From SMBSF63 sp034003545 (lineage in GTDB: Bacteria; Chloroflexota; Anaerolineae; Anaerolineales; Anaerolineaceae), in contig CAYURM010000046.1 of NCBI GenBank assembly GCA_964447155.1, positions 1 through 25,217 on the forward strand: a stretch of 25,217 bases of DNA. Direction: 5' to 3'. The notes beneath the pieces were generated by a model, which did not search any database, was not told the origin of the DNA, and saw only the letters and a program-made list of their open reading frames with translations. Both the position numbers and the translations under genes were made by a program. Shown here one piece after another: positions 7,393 to 14,811 of the stretch; the stretch's first letter is position 1, and the number at the start of each line of letters is the position of its first letter.

Positions 7393-8178
7393 ATGACGAA
7401 ACGTATTCTGATATGCCTTGTCCTGTGTCTGATTATGTCGGCGTGTAATTCTCCGCTTGGGGCGGAGTCGACGGCGCTGCCGACCGAGACGCCCCTCCCA
7501 TCCAGTACGCCGGAGCCGACCTCCACCGCTACGGTCACGGCTACGCTTATCCCAATGCCGACCGAGACGCCAACGCCCACACCCACCCTGACGCCGACCT
7601 TCACGCCGGTGCCGACGTATGTGGTGCTGCGCGGCAAGGTGATTATCGCCCAGGCGGTGTGCCATTATGGGCCGGGCAAGCCGTATCTGTATAAGTACGG
7701 GGTGTACGAGGGCAGCAATCTGGAGATCATCAGCCGGGTGGTGGGCAGTAATTATGTGGAGATCCAGGCCATCGGCGGGAACAATCCCTGCTGGGTGCGG
7801 GAGGATTATTTCGAAATTAAGGGGGATTTGAAGGATGTGAAGCCGGTCAATGCTGAAGACGTGGCCCTGCCATGGTCACCCTATTATGGGCCGGTAGCGG
7901 TGCTTTCGGCTGAACGCAATGGAAATGAGGTGACGGTCGCCTGGAGTCCGTTGGTCTTGCGCGCCGGGGATGATTCGGAGCAGGTTCCGTATATTCTGGA
8001 AGCGTGGGTGTGCCGCGATGGGGAATTTATCTTCGATCCGGTGGGCTCCTATTTGACGAAGGTGACGATCATTGACGAGCCGGGCTGTGAAGAGACTTCA
8101 CATGCGCGGGTGGTAGCGGCCGAAAAGCACGGCTATACCAGGCCGGTGGAGGTGCCCTGGCCGGCGGCGGGGGAATGA
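7393..8178 (+). CDS. Lipoprotein with Thr/Pro-rich linker and SH3-like domain
   Basis: Protein of 261 residues. The ATG at 7393 is chosen because it gives a clean lipoprotein signal (MTKRILICLVLCLIMSAC) with the lipid-modified Cys at 18; the frame is open upstream but without signal-peptide character. Residues about 25-80 are a low-complexity linker of PTETP/TPTPT-type repeats. Then comes an SH3b-like domain (about 80-155, opening VVLRGKVIIAQAVCHYGPG) of the kind that binds cell-wall peptides. The last part, about 165-260, has the beta-rich look of a fibronectin-type or carbohydrate-associated domain with two Cys. Exported, surface-anchored, role unknown. Such lipoproteins are common in Anaerolineae (general knowledge, not checked here). 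Confidence 0.85.
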   Translation: MTKRILICLVLCLIMSACNSPLGAESTALPTETPLPSSTPEPTSTATVTATLIPMPTETPTPTPTLTPTFTPVPTYVVLRGKVIIAQAVCHYGPGKPYLYKYGVYEGSNLEIISRVVGSNYVEIQAIGGNNPCWVREDYFEIKGDLKDVKPVNAEDVALPWSPYYGPVAVLSAERNGNEVTVAWSPLVLRAGDDSEQVPYILEAWVCRDGEFIFDPVGSYLTKVTIIDEPGCEETSHARVVAAEKHGYTRPVEVPWPAAGE

Positions 8179-8292
8179 TCTGTTCCTGGCAATCGCAGCC
8201 TGCTACTTCCTGGCTGAAAAGTGCTTTTTCCCGTTACAATCAAAAGAAGAGAACGGAGGCAGTTCATCCTGGTTATCGAAAGGCCATACAAA

Positions 8293-8646
8293 ATGCGTGA
8301 TCACAACCCAACCGTTTATTCTACCGAGTGGGGCAGGATGTGCCCCAAGTGCGGCAATCCTGTGGATGAATGTACCTGCAAACAGCAAAGCAACCGCCCA
8401 CGCGGGGACGGGATCGTGCGCGTGTCGCGCTCGTCAAAGGGGCGCAAGGGCAAGACGGTCACGGTGGTGACGGGTGTGCCGCTGGACGATGATGGGTTGA
8501 AGGAACTGCTGAAGGATTTGAAGCGCCAGTGCGGTTCAGGCGGTACGGTCAAGGATGGGGTGATTGAGATCCAGGGCGATCATCGGGAGAAGGTGGCTGC
8601 GGTATTGCAGAAGAAGGAATTTAAGGTGAAGATGGCCGGGGGTTGA
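8293..8646 (+). CDS. SUI1/YciH-family translation factor
   Basis: Protein of 117 residues. The start at 8293 gives an N-terminus like YciH proteins (MRDHNPTVYSTEWGR), followed by a CPKCG...CTC metal-binding knuckle at about 16-28 and a basic linker. The SUI1/eIF1 fold occupies about 50-117, with VTVVTGVPLDDDGLKELLKDLK and the G-G-T-V-K-DG-x-IE-x-QGDHR motif that is the family signature. eIF1-like bacterial proteins are thought to affect start-codon selection. An upstream GTG at 8221 in the same frame adds non-conserved residues and is rejected. GAAAGG lies about 10 bases before the ATG, and a TACAAT box at 8235-8240 may be its promoter. Confidence 0.92.
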   Translation: MRDHNPTVYSTEWGRMCPKCGNPVDECTCKQQSNRPRGDGIVRVSRSSKGRKGKTVTVVTGVPLDDDGLKELLKDLKRQCGSGGTVKDGVIEIQGDHREKVAAVLQKKEFKVKMAGG

Positions 8647-8654
8647 TACGACAC

Positions 8655-8688
8655 CCGCTTCGGCTTCGACAAGCTCAGCCTTCGCTGA
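8655..8688 (-). repeat. Constant-loop hairpin repeat, copy 1 (overlaps the ada stop codon)
   Basis: Arms GGC (8662-8664) and GCC (8678-8680) enclose TTCGACAAGCTCA, the reverse of the constant loop TGAGCTTGTCGAA. The 34-base block 8655-8688 matches 23851-23884 with a single mismatch. On the minus strand the first three loop bases (TGA) are the ada stop codon. Confidence 0.85.
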
Positions 8689-9739
8689 AATGACTGCGTT
8701 CCAAATCCAGCAGCCACTGCTTGCGCCATTTGCCGCCGCCGTAGCCGCCGAGTTGGCCGTCTTTGGTGATGACGCGGTGGCAGGGGATGAGGATGGCGAT
8801 GCGGTTCCAGCCGTTGGCGGTGCCGACAGCGCGCGAGGCTTTGGGGGAATCGATCTCCCGGGCGAGGTCTTCGTAGCAGCGGGTTTCACCGTAGGGGATG
8901 CGCTGCAACTGGTCCCAGACGCGTACCTGAAACTCACTGCCGGGGTAGACCAGAGGCACGGTGAAGGTGTGCAGGCTGCCAGCGAAATAGGCGGCCAGTT
9001 CTTGCTTGAGACGCTCCAGGTGCGGGTTATTGCCGGGGAGGATGGGCAGCGCAAAGCGGCGGCGCAGGACGTTGAACTGCTTGTCCAGACGGCGGCGTTC
9101 GCTGAATTCCAGCAGACAGATGCCGACCGAGGTGGCGCCGGCGATCAGGGGTCCAATGGGGGATTCAATCATTTCGGTGAAGATGCAGTCCATGTTTTCT
9201 GCCTTTCCGGGCGGGGTGTTGAAGGTGCGGCCAAAGGCGTCGCGGAATCCACTGTGGGACTCAAAGCCATTGCCCAGGGCTACTTCGTCCAGGGAATCAC
9301 CCTCTCGGATCTGGGTCAGGGCTTTGCCCATGCGCCGGGCGCGGGAGTAAGCCTGAAAGGTGATGCCATAATGCTTGAGGAAGTAGCGCCGCGCGCGGGC
9401 GGGGTCGATGTTCATCTCGCGCAGTTCGTAGTCCGGGATGCGCCGGGCCGGGTCTGCTTCAACCCTGTCAATCAAGGTCTGCACCCAATCTGGCGGGGTG
9501 CCGTCCACAGCCAGCGGACGGCAGCGTTTGCAGGGGCGGTAGCCGGAGAAGATGGCGTCACGGGCGGTGGCATAGAAGGTGATGTTTTCTTCCTTCGGTT
9601 TGCGGGCAGGACAGGTGGGGCGGCAGAAGATGCCGGTGGTATGCACCGCCACGAAGAAGATGCCGTCATAGGAGGTATCGCGGTTGTAAAAAGCCTGCTT
9701 CATTTCATCCAGCGGGGGGAGGTTTTTGATGTTTTCCAT
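8675..9739 (-). CDS. ada: Ada: DNA alkylation-repair methyltransferase and transcription activator
   Basis: Protein of 354 residues with the full Ada layout. The N-terminal zinc domain carries C39, C43, C70 and C73 (FCRPTCPARK and PCKRC), which takes methyl groups from phosphotriesters. An AraC-type DNA-binding part follows at about 85-180. The C-terminal O6-methylguanine methyltransferase domain has the active Cys C320 in IPCHRV and the SPKASRAVGTANG segment. Methylated Ada activates alkylation-response genes. The start at 9739 (MENIKNLPP) is chosen from family alignment by eye; a GTG at 9775 would add 12 residues, and neither start has a strong ribosome site. The last codons (SEG) and the stop lie in the repeat block at 8655-8688. 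The next gene upstream on the strand, a MerR regulator, is 209 bases away across a hairpin. Confidence 0.95.
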   Translation of the reverse strand: MENIKNLPPLDEMKQAFYNRDTSYDGIFFVAVHTTGIFCRPTCPARKPKEENITFYATARDAIFSGYRPCKRCRPLAVDGTPPDWVQTLIDRVEADPARRIPDYELREMNIDPARARRYFLKHYGITFQAYSRARRMGKALTQIREGDSLDEVALGNGFESHSGFRDAFGRTFNTPPGKAENMDCIFTEMIESPIGPLIAGATSVGICLLEFSERRRLDKQFNVLRRRFALPILPGNNPHLERLKQELAAYFAGSLHTFTVPLVYPGSEFQVRVWDQLQRIPYGETRCYEDLAREIDSPKASRAVGTANGWNRIAILIPCHRVITKDGQLGGYGGGKWRKQWLLDLERSHFSEG

Positions 9740-9805
9740 GCATTCATTGTAATGGACTGCGGCGGGGATTTCCACCGAAAAATGGACTTTAAATTCGTCA
9801 ATTCG

Positions 9806-9830
9806 TCAATCAGGTAATCAGGGATCAGGG
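9806..9830 (+). repeat. Degenerate AATCAGG repeat cluster
   Basis: Several copies of AATCAGG/ATCAGGG stand in a row here and again at 20885-20920, where the opening TCAATCAGG is shared. Both lie in intergenic DNA. Nature unknown; probably remnants of a dispersed repeat. Confidence 0.4.
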
Positions 9831-9885
9831 AATTATGTCTATTGGTTAACCAGCCAATAAGGGGGTAGAAAAGGGGTTTCGTGAA

Positions 9886-9922
9886 GATGCCGTATGCTGG
9901 GCTTGTCGAAGCATACGGCATC
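9886..9922 (+). repeat. Constant-loop hairpin repeat, copy 2 (12-bp arms)
   Basis: GATGCCGTATGC (9886-9897) and its exact complement (9911-9922) enclose TGGGCTTGTCGAA, one base different from the constant loop. This is the longest-armed member of the family. It lies between the ada start and the merR stop. Confidence 0.85.
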
Positions 9923-9948
9923 GGGATTAATGATGTGCGAAGAAAAGG

Positions 9949-10710
9949 TTATTCGTTTTTCTTTTCAAGCTGGTCACAGTAACAGGTGATGGCTTTGAGC
10001 ATGAATTCCGCCAGGTCGGGGTGGATCTTGTCGAAGGTTTTACGGAAGGCAGGGTCGTTGACATACATATCAGCCAGGCCGCGCAGGATTTCGATGGTGG
10101 GATCGTAAAAATAGTGCATGTGTTCGTGCCAGCGTTTTACCAATTCCTGTACTGTGGGGCTGTCAAAGCCCTTGTCCATGTTCTTGGCAATGTCGACGTA
10201 GTTCTGGTGGCCTTCGTTGATGATCTGCTGTTGTTTCTCTTTTGAGTAGCTCCCCCAGCGTTTTTGTGACACTTTCAACTCCTTGTCGCCATAGCGCTGG
10301 CGGATTTCTTCTTCATATTCTTTCTGTTTCTCTTCGTTAAAGGGTTCGAAGATTTCATCGGGTTTCATTTCAATTTCTCCTTTGATGTGCGAAATGGTAT
10401 GGTCAATGGTTGCCAGCAGTTTCTCGAGATGGGCAAGCTGGCCGGTGAGGTTTTCCCGGTGTGTACTCAGGGCCTGGATCATATCAAATTGCGGCTGGTC
10501 TATGATTTGTTGAATATCGGCCAGGCTGAAGTCGAGCTCGCGGAAGAAGAGGATCTGCTGCAGGCGCAGCATGCTGGCTTCGTCATAATGACGGTAGCCA
10601 TTACTGCTGACATAACTGGGTTTGAGCAGACCGATCTCATCGTAGTAGTGCAGGGTGCGCGGGCTGACGCCGGCGATTTTGGCAAGTTGTTTGACGGTAT
10701 AGTCGATCAT
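9949..10710 (-). CDS. MerR-family regulator with TipAS-like ligand domain
   Basis: Protein of 253 residues. The N-terminal MerR helix-turn-helix spans about 1-70 (YTVKQLAKIAGVSPRTLHYYDEIGLL), followed by the dimerisation coiled coil at about 75-110. The C-terminal half, about 115-250, matches the TipAS antibiotic-recognition type (GYRHY..., then helices with KRWGSYSKE and the H-x-HMHYFY segment). TipA-like proteins bind peptide antibiotics and other drugs, then twist the promoter to activate transcription. The ATG follows GAGGTG. Its own promoter at 10728-10758 has the 19-base spacer typical of MerR control, so it is very likely autoregulated. No drug exporter is adjacent; the inducer and other targets are unknown. 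Confidence 0.93.
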   Translation of the reverse strand: MIDYTVKQLAKIAGVSPRTLHYYDEIGLLKPSYVSSNGYRHYDEASMLRLQQILFFRELDFSLADIQQIIDQPQFDMIQALSTHRENLTGQLAHLEKLLATIDHTISHIKGEIEMKPDEIFEPFNEEKQKEYEEEIRQRYGDKELKVSQKRWGSYSKEKQQQIINEGHQNYVDIAKNMDKGFDSPTVQELVKRWHEHMHYFYDPTIEILRGLADMYVNDPAFRKTFDKIHPDLAEFMLKAITCYCDQLEKKNE

Positions 10711-10727
10711 GGTTCACCTCGATGAAG

Positions 10728-10758
10728 AGTATAAACTATAACGTAACGTTAATGTCAA
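10728..10758 (-). promoter_or_regulatory. MerR-type promoter with 19-base spacer and central operator
   Basis: On the minus strand a perfect -35 TTGACA (10753-10758) and -10 TATACT (10728-10733) are 19 bases apart, the lengthened spacing that MerR activators correct. The palindrome TAACG-TTA-CGTTA (10739-10751) sits in the spacer as a MerR operator does. Start of transcription is about 10721, just before the ribosome site. Confidence 0.8.
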
Positions 10759-10798
10759 GGTGAAAGAATAATTCACGCAAAGCCGCACCCCTCCCTAA

Positions 10799-10836
10799 CC
10801 CTCCCCAAGTTGCAAAAAGACGCAACTTAGGGAGGG
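10799..10836. repeat. 15-bp near-perfect hairpin
   Basis: Positions 10799-10813 and 10822-10836 are complementary at 14 of 15 positions (CCCTCCCC-AAGTTGC type arms) with an 8-base A-rich loop. It lies between the divergent merR gene and the small frame at 10977. There is no T-run on either side, so a plain terminator is unlikely; it may be a mobile palindromic repeat. Confidence 0.6.
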
Positions 10837-10976
10837 CATCTGGTGAATTTATATGTGGTGATGATGATTTTTCGGCAAGTAAGATGGTGAGAATGATATG
10901 GACGCGAAGAAAAGACTTTATTTGATCTGAATATTTGTTACACTGAATGGGAAGAAGAAACGATGAGGAGGAAATT

Positions 10977-11135
10977 ATGGACAAAGCATGTCTGGCAGAA
11001 ATTGAATTGGTCAAGGATGCGCATTTCAGGCAGATTGTGGTGCTGGTGCGGGCATTGGCAGCGCAATGTGATGCTAATGTGCAGCGGGGGGTTTCTTTTG
11101 TGCAACAGACGCCTGTCGCTGGAGGTTTGGAATGA
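10977..11135 (+). CDS. Possible small protein of 52 residues
   Basis: The ATG at 10977 follows GAGGAGG at ideal spacing, the best ribosome site in the window. The product (MDKACLAEIELVKDAHF...) is 52 residues, mixed in charge, with no recognised motif or signal. A longer frame from 10963 overlaps it in another register but is Trp-rich and less protein-like. No clear promoter. The next 190 bases (11136-11327) hold no convincing gene. It could be a true small protein or the 5' relic of a decayed gene. Confidence 0.35.
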   Translation: MDKACLAEIELVKDAHFRQIVVLVRALAAQCDANVQRGVSFVQQTPVAGGLE

Positions 11136-11327
11136 GCGCATCGGGTTCCGGCGTCCGCAGATGTTGATGGAGGGGGATGCGGTATGCGATCATTTTTATT
11201 ATTTGAAGGGGCAGGGGAAGGTGATAAGCGATATGGGGATGGATGCGGACAGAGATGGCGGACTGGTCAGAGACCTGTCCCTACATTTTCCTGCTCGCTT
11301 GCAAGGGCAGGATCGGAGAGGGCCTAT

Positions 11328-11666
11328 TTAACCAGCGTCTTTGAGGAGGGCATCCAGCAGGCCGGCGGGCAGTTTTTCCACTTTGGTGAAGCGCAGGCAG
11401 CTTTTGCCGCAGTTGAGTTTGTTCAGCTCATCACGGTGCAGGTCCATGACTTTGGGGTCAATATAGAGACTGATGTGATTTGCCTGGCTGGCAAGGTGGG
11501 CGACTGGCTTGCCATTGCGCCGGAAGGAGGGCATATTGTATTCGATGACTTCGTCGATATCCGGGTATAGCTTATGGACCAGGGTGCGAATTTTCAGCAG
11601 TTCTTCTTTGCGCTGCGGGGGGATTTTCTCAAGATATTCATCTATGGTTTTGGCTTCGATTTTCAT
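11328..11666 (-). CDS. DUF1801-family protein
   Basis: Protein of 112 residues, the usual size for the DUF1801/YdhG family. It opens with IDEYLEKIPPQRKEELLKIRTLVHKLYPD and has the family motif E-x-I-x-YNMPSFRRNGKPVAHLA, then YIDPKV. The fold is related to frataxin-like iron chaperones; the true role is not established. The ATG at 11666 has GAGGGA upstream. It lies 28 bases after the HAD hydrolase gene on the same strand and is probably co-transcribed with it. Confidence 0.88.
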   Translation of the reverse strand: MKIEAKTIDEYLEKIPPQRKEELLKIRTLVHKLYPDIDEVIEYNMPSFRRNGKPVAHLASQANHISLYIDPKVMDLHRDELNKLNCGKSCLRFTKVEKLPAGLLDALLKDAG

Positions 11667-11694
11667 TAGCGTCCCTCATTTCCTTTTCAAGTGA

Positions 11695-12477
11695 TCAGAA
11701 TATTATGCTAGCCAGGTCCTCGGCGATAATATCAGGCCGGGGACGCCAATTTTCAGCTTCTTCGCGGGTGGCGATGCCGGTCAGCACGAGGGCGGTGGGG
11801 CATCCGGCAGCCTGGCCAGCGGCGACATCGGTGTTCAAACGATCACCGACGACGAGGGCCTGCTCGGGTTGCATGCCGAGACGTTCGAGGGCCATTTCCA
11901 TCATGGCGGGGTAGGGTTTGCCGATGATCTCCGGTTTCACGCCTGAGCAGGCTTCGAGGATGGCGAGCTGGCCGCCGGTGCCGATGGCCAGGCCGTTGGG
12001 GGTGGGGAAGGTCAGATCAGGGTTGGTGCCGATGAAGGGGGCGCCTTCGATAATCAGGCGGATGGCTTTGACAAACATATCGTAGGTGAAGTTTTTATCC
12101 AGCCCGGAGACAACGGCCAGCACGTCTTCATCGGCGTGGTAAAAGCCTTTGTCTTCCATCACTTTGCGCAGACCGACTTCGCCCAGCATGTGGATAGGAC
12201 CGCCTTCGGGCCAGCGCTGGCTGAGGGCGCGGGCGGTGGCCAGCGGGGCGGTGATGAACTGCCATTCTTCCGATTGAACGCCAAAGCCGGCCAACCGGTC
12301 AACATATTGGGCCGGGGTGTGGAAGGTGTTGTTGGTGGCGTACATGACTTTCAATCCCAGCTCGTCCATACGGCGGAAGATGGCGGGCAGGTCACCGATG
12401 GCTTCGCTTGTACGGTAGAGGACGCCGTCCATGTCGAGGATGAGGGCTTGAATGGGGGAGGAAAGTTGAGAAAGCAT
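11695..12477 (-). CDS. HAD-superfamily (NagD/IIA subfamily) phosphatase
   Basis: Protein of 260 residues. The four HAD motifs are in order: nucleophile D15 and D17 in LDMDGVL, T48 in ATNNT, a Lys in IGKPYPAMME, and acidic VVGDRLNTDV. The cap inserted between motifs II and III is of the C2 type found in NagD, AraL and phosphoglycolate phosphatases; these clean up sugar or nucleotide monophosphates in the cytoplasm. The substrate cannot be read from sequence. AAGGAG precedes the ATG. A TATAAT on the minus strand at 12507-12512 may be the -10 of its promoter. It leads a two-gene unit with the DUF1801 protein. Confidence 0.92.
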   Translation of the reverse strand: MLSQLSSPIQALILDMDGVLYRTSEAIGDLPAIFRRMDELGLKVMYATNNTFHTPAQYVDRLAGFGVQSEEWQFITAPLATARALSQRWPEGGPIHMLGEVGLRKVMEDKGFYHADEDVLAVVSGLDKNFTYDMFVKAIRLIIEGAPFIGTNPDLTFPTPNGLAIGTGGQLAILEACSGVKPEIIGKPYPAMMEMALERLGMQPEQALVVGDRLNTDVAAGQAAGCPTALVLTGIATREEAENWRPRPDIIAEDLASIIF

Positions 12478-12590
12478 GAAGGCTCCTTGTGTACGGATTT
12501 TGCTTCATTATAAACGACACTCTTCCTTCTCTTCTTCCAAAAAGCAGGTTTTGAATGAGGTATTTGCTGTCTTTGTTTGAGAAGAGGAAG

Positions 12591-12619
12591 TTGAATTCGA
12601 TGGAAACTGGTGCTATACA
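12591..12619 (+). promoter_or_regulatory. Predicted promoter of the deoxynucleoside kinase gene
   Basis: TTGAAT (12591-12596), a 17-base spacer and TATACA (12614-12619). The -10 overlaps the left arm of an inverted repeat (CTGGTGCTAT at 12607-12616, partner at 12653-12662, one wobble), which could be an operator or leader hairpin. The leader would be about 128 bases long. Confidence 0.45.
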
Positions 12620-12753
12620 GTTTGCGGGGTGAGAAGGATTAAGCAGGTATGGATAGCACCGGAAAAAAGAAAAATTTTGTGTGAAAAAGCGGTACAATAA
12701 TTATCCAAATTACTCCTCCATTTTATGATAGTGCTCATGAGAAAGGCGGCAAA

Positions 12754-13401
12754 ATGCGGAAGAAATTGATCCTTGTGGCGGGGAATATCGGCTCGGGAAA
12801 GACATCGTTAACAGAACGGATTGGGGAACGGCTGGGCTGGCGAACGGCTTATGAATCGGTTTCGGACAATCCCTATCTGCCCCATTTCTACAAGGATATG
12901 AAGGCCTGGTCTTTCCATTTGCAGGTGTTCTTCCTCGGGCATCGTGCCGAGCAGCACCTGGAGATGTGGAATGACCCGCGCTCGGCGATTATTGACCGCA
13001 GCATTTATGAGGATGCTTACATTTTTGCGCGAGCGCTGCATCATATGGGGAATATCAATGAGACGGATTATGAATCCTACCGGCGGATTTTCAACCTTGT
13101 GACGCGCAGCCTGCCCGCGCCTTCGCTGTTGATCTATCTGAAGGCGCCAGTGCCGGTGTTGATGGAGCGTATTCAGCAGCGCGCGCGGGACATGGAGACA
13201 GGGATCACCGTAGATTATCTTGCTCTGCTGGATTCATTCTATGATGACTGGATGGGTTCTTTTGACCTGTGTCCGGTGCTTACCATTCGTACGGATGATC
13301 TTGATTTTGTGCATCAGCGCCGGCATTTGAATATTGTGATCGACCGGATTAAGGATACGTTGTCGGGCAAGGAAGAGGTGGTGTTCGATTCGCTGGAATA
13401 G
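12754..13401 (+). CDS. Deoxynucleoside kinase (deoxyadenosine/deoxycytidine type)
   Basis: Protein of 215 residues that phosphorylates deoxynucleosides for salvage. P-loop GNIGSGKT lies at 10-17, E34 in the ESVSDNPY segment, the DRS motif at 81-83 followed by IYEDAYIFA, and a LID region rich in Arg near 138-147 (RIQQRARDME). This matches the Dgk/Dck family of Gram-positive and related bacteria rather than thymidine kinase. The ATG follows an AAAGGCGG site. It stands alone on the plus strand, but with nrdJ in the same window both the salvage and the de novo routes to dNTPs are represented. Confidence 0.93.
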   Translation: MRKKLILVAGNIGSGKTSLTERIGERLGWRTAYESVSDNPYLPHFYKDMKAWSFHLQVFFLGHRAEQHLEMWNDPRSAIIDRSIYEDAYIFARALHHMGNINETDYESYRRIFNLVTRSLPAPSLLIYLKAPVPVLMERIQQRARDMETGITVDYLALLDSFYDDWMGSFDLCPVLTIRTDDLDFVHQRRHLNIVIDRIKDTLSGKEEVVFDSLE

Positions 13402-13640
13402 GTCTGTGTTTTGTGAAGGCCCTCTCTCTAAATCTACTCTTTGGAGCAATCTTTCATCTGCTGGCAAGCGGGAGAGAGACTTTAATTTGCGATGCTGATG
13501 CGGTTTGCGTAATAATGTGCTTTTTTACAGGCGAGCCATAATTGGAATATGACTGTACAAGGAAGGCCGGGCGTTATAATGGGGGAGAGATGGCTGTTGT
13601 CTGCTTTTTATCATGGATTTGAAGAGATTCGCGCGATTTG
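13402..13640 (+). other. Intergenic stretch upstream of the ECF sigma gene
   Basis: No full-length gene is seen. It contains a TATAAT at 13575-13580 followed by GGGGGAG and a 10-codon frame (13590-13622, ending before the ECF-type promoter). This could be a second promoter with a leader peptide, but no matching -35 is present, so it may be chance. Confidence 0.4.
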
Positions 13641-13666
13641 TGCAACCATTTTGAAAAACTTCCGTA
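13641..13666 (+). promoter_or_regulatory. Probable ECF-type autoregulatory promoter
   Basis: TGCAAC (13641-13646), exactly 16 bases, then CGTA (13663-13666). This mirrors the SigW-type pattern TGAAAC-N16-CGTA, with the AAC and CGT cores intact. Transcription would start near 13672, just before the AAGGAG at 13684-13689 and the GTG start of the sigma gene. Confidence 0.6.
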
Positions 13667-13700
13667 TATAAAGTAGAACAACAAAGGAGCAGAATTTTCT

Positions 13701-14294
13701 GTGAGCGACCTCGAAGCTGTTTGGATAGAACAAGCACTCAATGGCGATGACGACGCCTTTACCCAATTGGTAGAAACGTACCAAAAACCGGTATATAACC
13801 TGTGTTACCGGATGTTGGGTGAATCTCAGGAGGCGGAAGACGCAGCCCAGGAATCTTTCTGGCGGGCATATCAGGCACTTAACCGATATGACACCAAGCG
13901 GAAATTTTCGACGTGGCTGTTGTCCATTGCGGCACATTATTGTATCGACCAGCAGCGTAAACGGCACATTATCAACGTGCCGATGGACATTATTTTTGAG
14001 GAGACGTATTCGGATAATGCTCCAACCCCGGAGCGTGTCGTGGCGAATTCTGAAGAAGACCAGATGCTGCATAAACTGATGAATTCCCTGAATTCTCAAG
14101 ACCGGGCTGCGTTGGTTCTACGTTATTGGTACGGATTTTCCGATGCCGAGATCAGTGAGGCACTTTCGCTCACTGTGAGTGCTGTAAAAAGCAGGCTTTA
14201 CCGTGCCCGCCAGAGTCTGGCAGAAGATATACAGGCAGCCCGCCAGGAATCCTTAGCTGCAGAAAGGGAACAGTATGGTTCACCAGCCTATTGA
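13701..14294 (+). CDS. ECF-subfamily RNA polymerase sigma factor
   Basis: Protein of 197 residues. Region 2 covers about 8-80 (AFTQLVETYQKPVYNLCYRMLG...DAAQESFWRAYQAL...FSTWLLSIAAHYCIDQQRK) and region 4 about 128-180 (LNSQDRAALVLRYWYGFSDAEISEALSLTVSAVKSRLYRARQSL). There is no region 1 or 3, as expected for ECF factors. The start is GTG at 13701 with AAGGAG 11 bases upstream. Its end overlaps the anti-sigma gene by 20 bases. An ECF-like promoter lies directly upstream. It most likely drives an envelope-stress response; the signal is unknown. Confidence 0.96.
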   Translation: MSDLEAVWIEQALNGDDDAFTQLVETYQKPVYNLCYRMLGESQEAEDAAQESFWRAYQALNRYDTKRKFSTWLLSIAAHYCIDQQRKRHIINVPMDIIFEETYSDNAPTPERVVANSEEDQMLHKLMNSLNSQDRAALVLRYWYGFSDAEISEALSLTVSAVKSRLYRARQSLAEDIQAARQESLAAEREQYGSPAY

Positions 14295-14811
14295 AAAATG
14301 GATCATTGAAGAAACACCGTTGACAGCCGAGCAGAAGACCCAGCTTGAAGAACATCTGCGGATGTGCAAGCACTGCCGCGACCTGCAAAACAGTTTGCTG
14401 GAAGTGGATGACCTGCTGATGAAGGCGGAAATCGCTGCTCCGAATGCCGGATTTACCCAGCGTTTCCAGTCTACTTTGGCTCAACGCAAGGCTTTGAAAG
14501 AACGGCGTCAGGTAAGAAAATTCTTTTTGAGCTTGCTCGGTGCAGCCATGGTTACCCTGGGTGCAATGGGTTTGTATATCGCCATGACCAGTTCACCAGT
14601 TGAAATGGTCATCCGGCTTATGGAGAATTCAACACGAATTTTGATCAATCTTGATCGGTTTGAACGCTTTGTTACCATGATTTTTAATACCCTGCCTCCC
14701 TATTTTTCTGTGGGAATCTGGGCTATGGCTGCCAGTGGATTGTGTCTTTTCACATTGATCTGGGTCGGCGCGCTCTGGCGGACATCACTTCAAGGAGTAT
14801 TTCACAAATGA
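14275..14811 (+). CDS. Zinc anti-sigma factor, membrane-bound
   Basis: Protein of 178 residues. The N-terminal anti-sigma domain has the ZAS zinc motif H27-x3-C31-x2-C34 and would hold the sigma factor at the membrane. A helix spans about 83-104 and a second about 147-170, giving a roughly 40-residue loop outside that may sense stress. Its start lies inside the sigma gene and its stop overlaps the next start (ATGA at 14808-14811), so all three are translationally coupled. It is otherwise of unknown signal specificity. Confidence 0.93.
   Translation: MVHQPIEKWIIEETPLTAEQKTQLEEHLRMCKHCRDLQNSLLEVDDLLMKAEIAAPNAGFTQRFQSTLAQRKALKERRQVRKFFLSLLGAAMVTLGAMGLYIAMTSSPVEMVIRLMENSTRILINLDRFERFVTMIFNTLPPYFSVGIWAMAASGLCLFTLIWVGALWRTSLQGVFHK

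Noticed and set aside
7002..7637. 211-residue minus-strand frame opposite the SH3 lipoprotein gene
   Set aside because: Its GVGVGVGVSV start is the reverse reading of the PT-rich linker; it has no ribosome site and overlaps a well-supported gene.
10963..11331. 122-residue plus-strand frame overlapping the 52-residue candidate
   Set aside because: Trp- and Cys-rich without pattern, and the better ribosome site serves the other frame.
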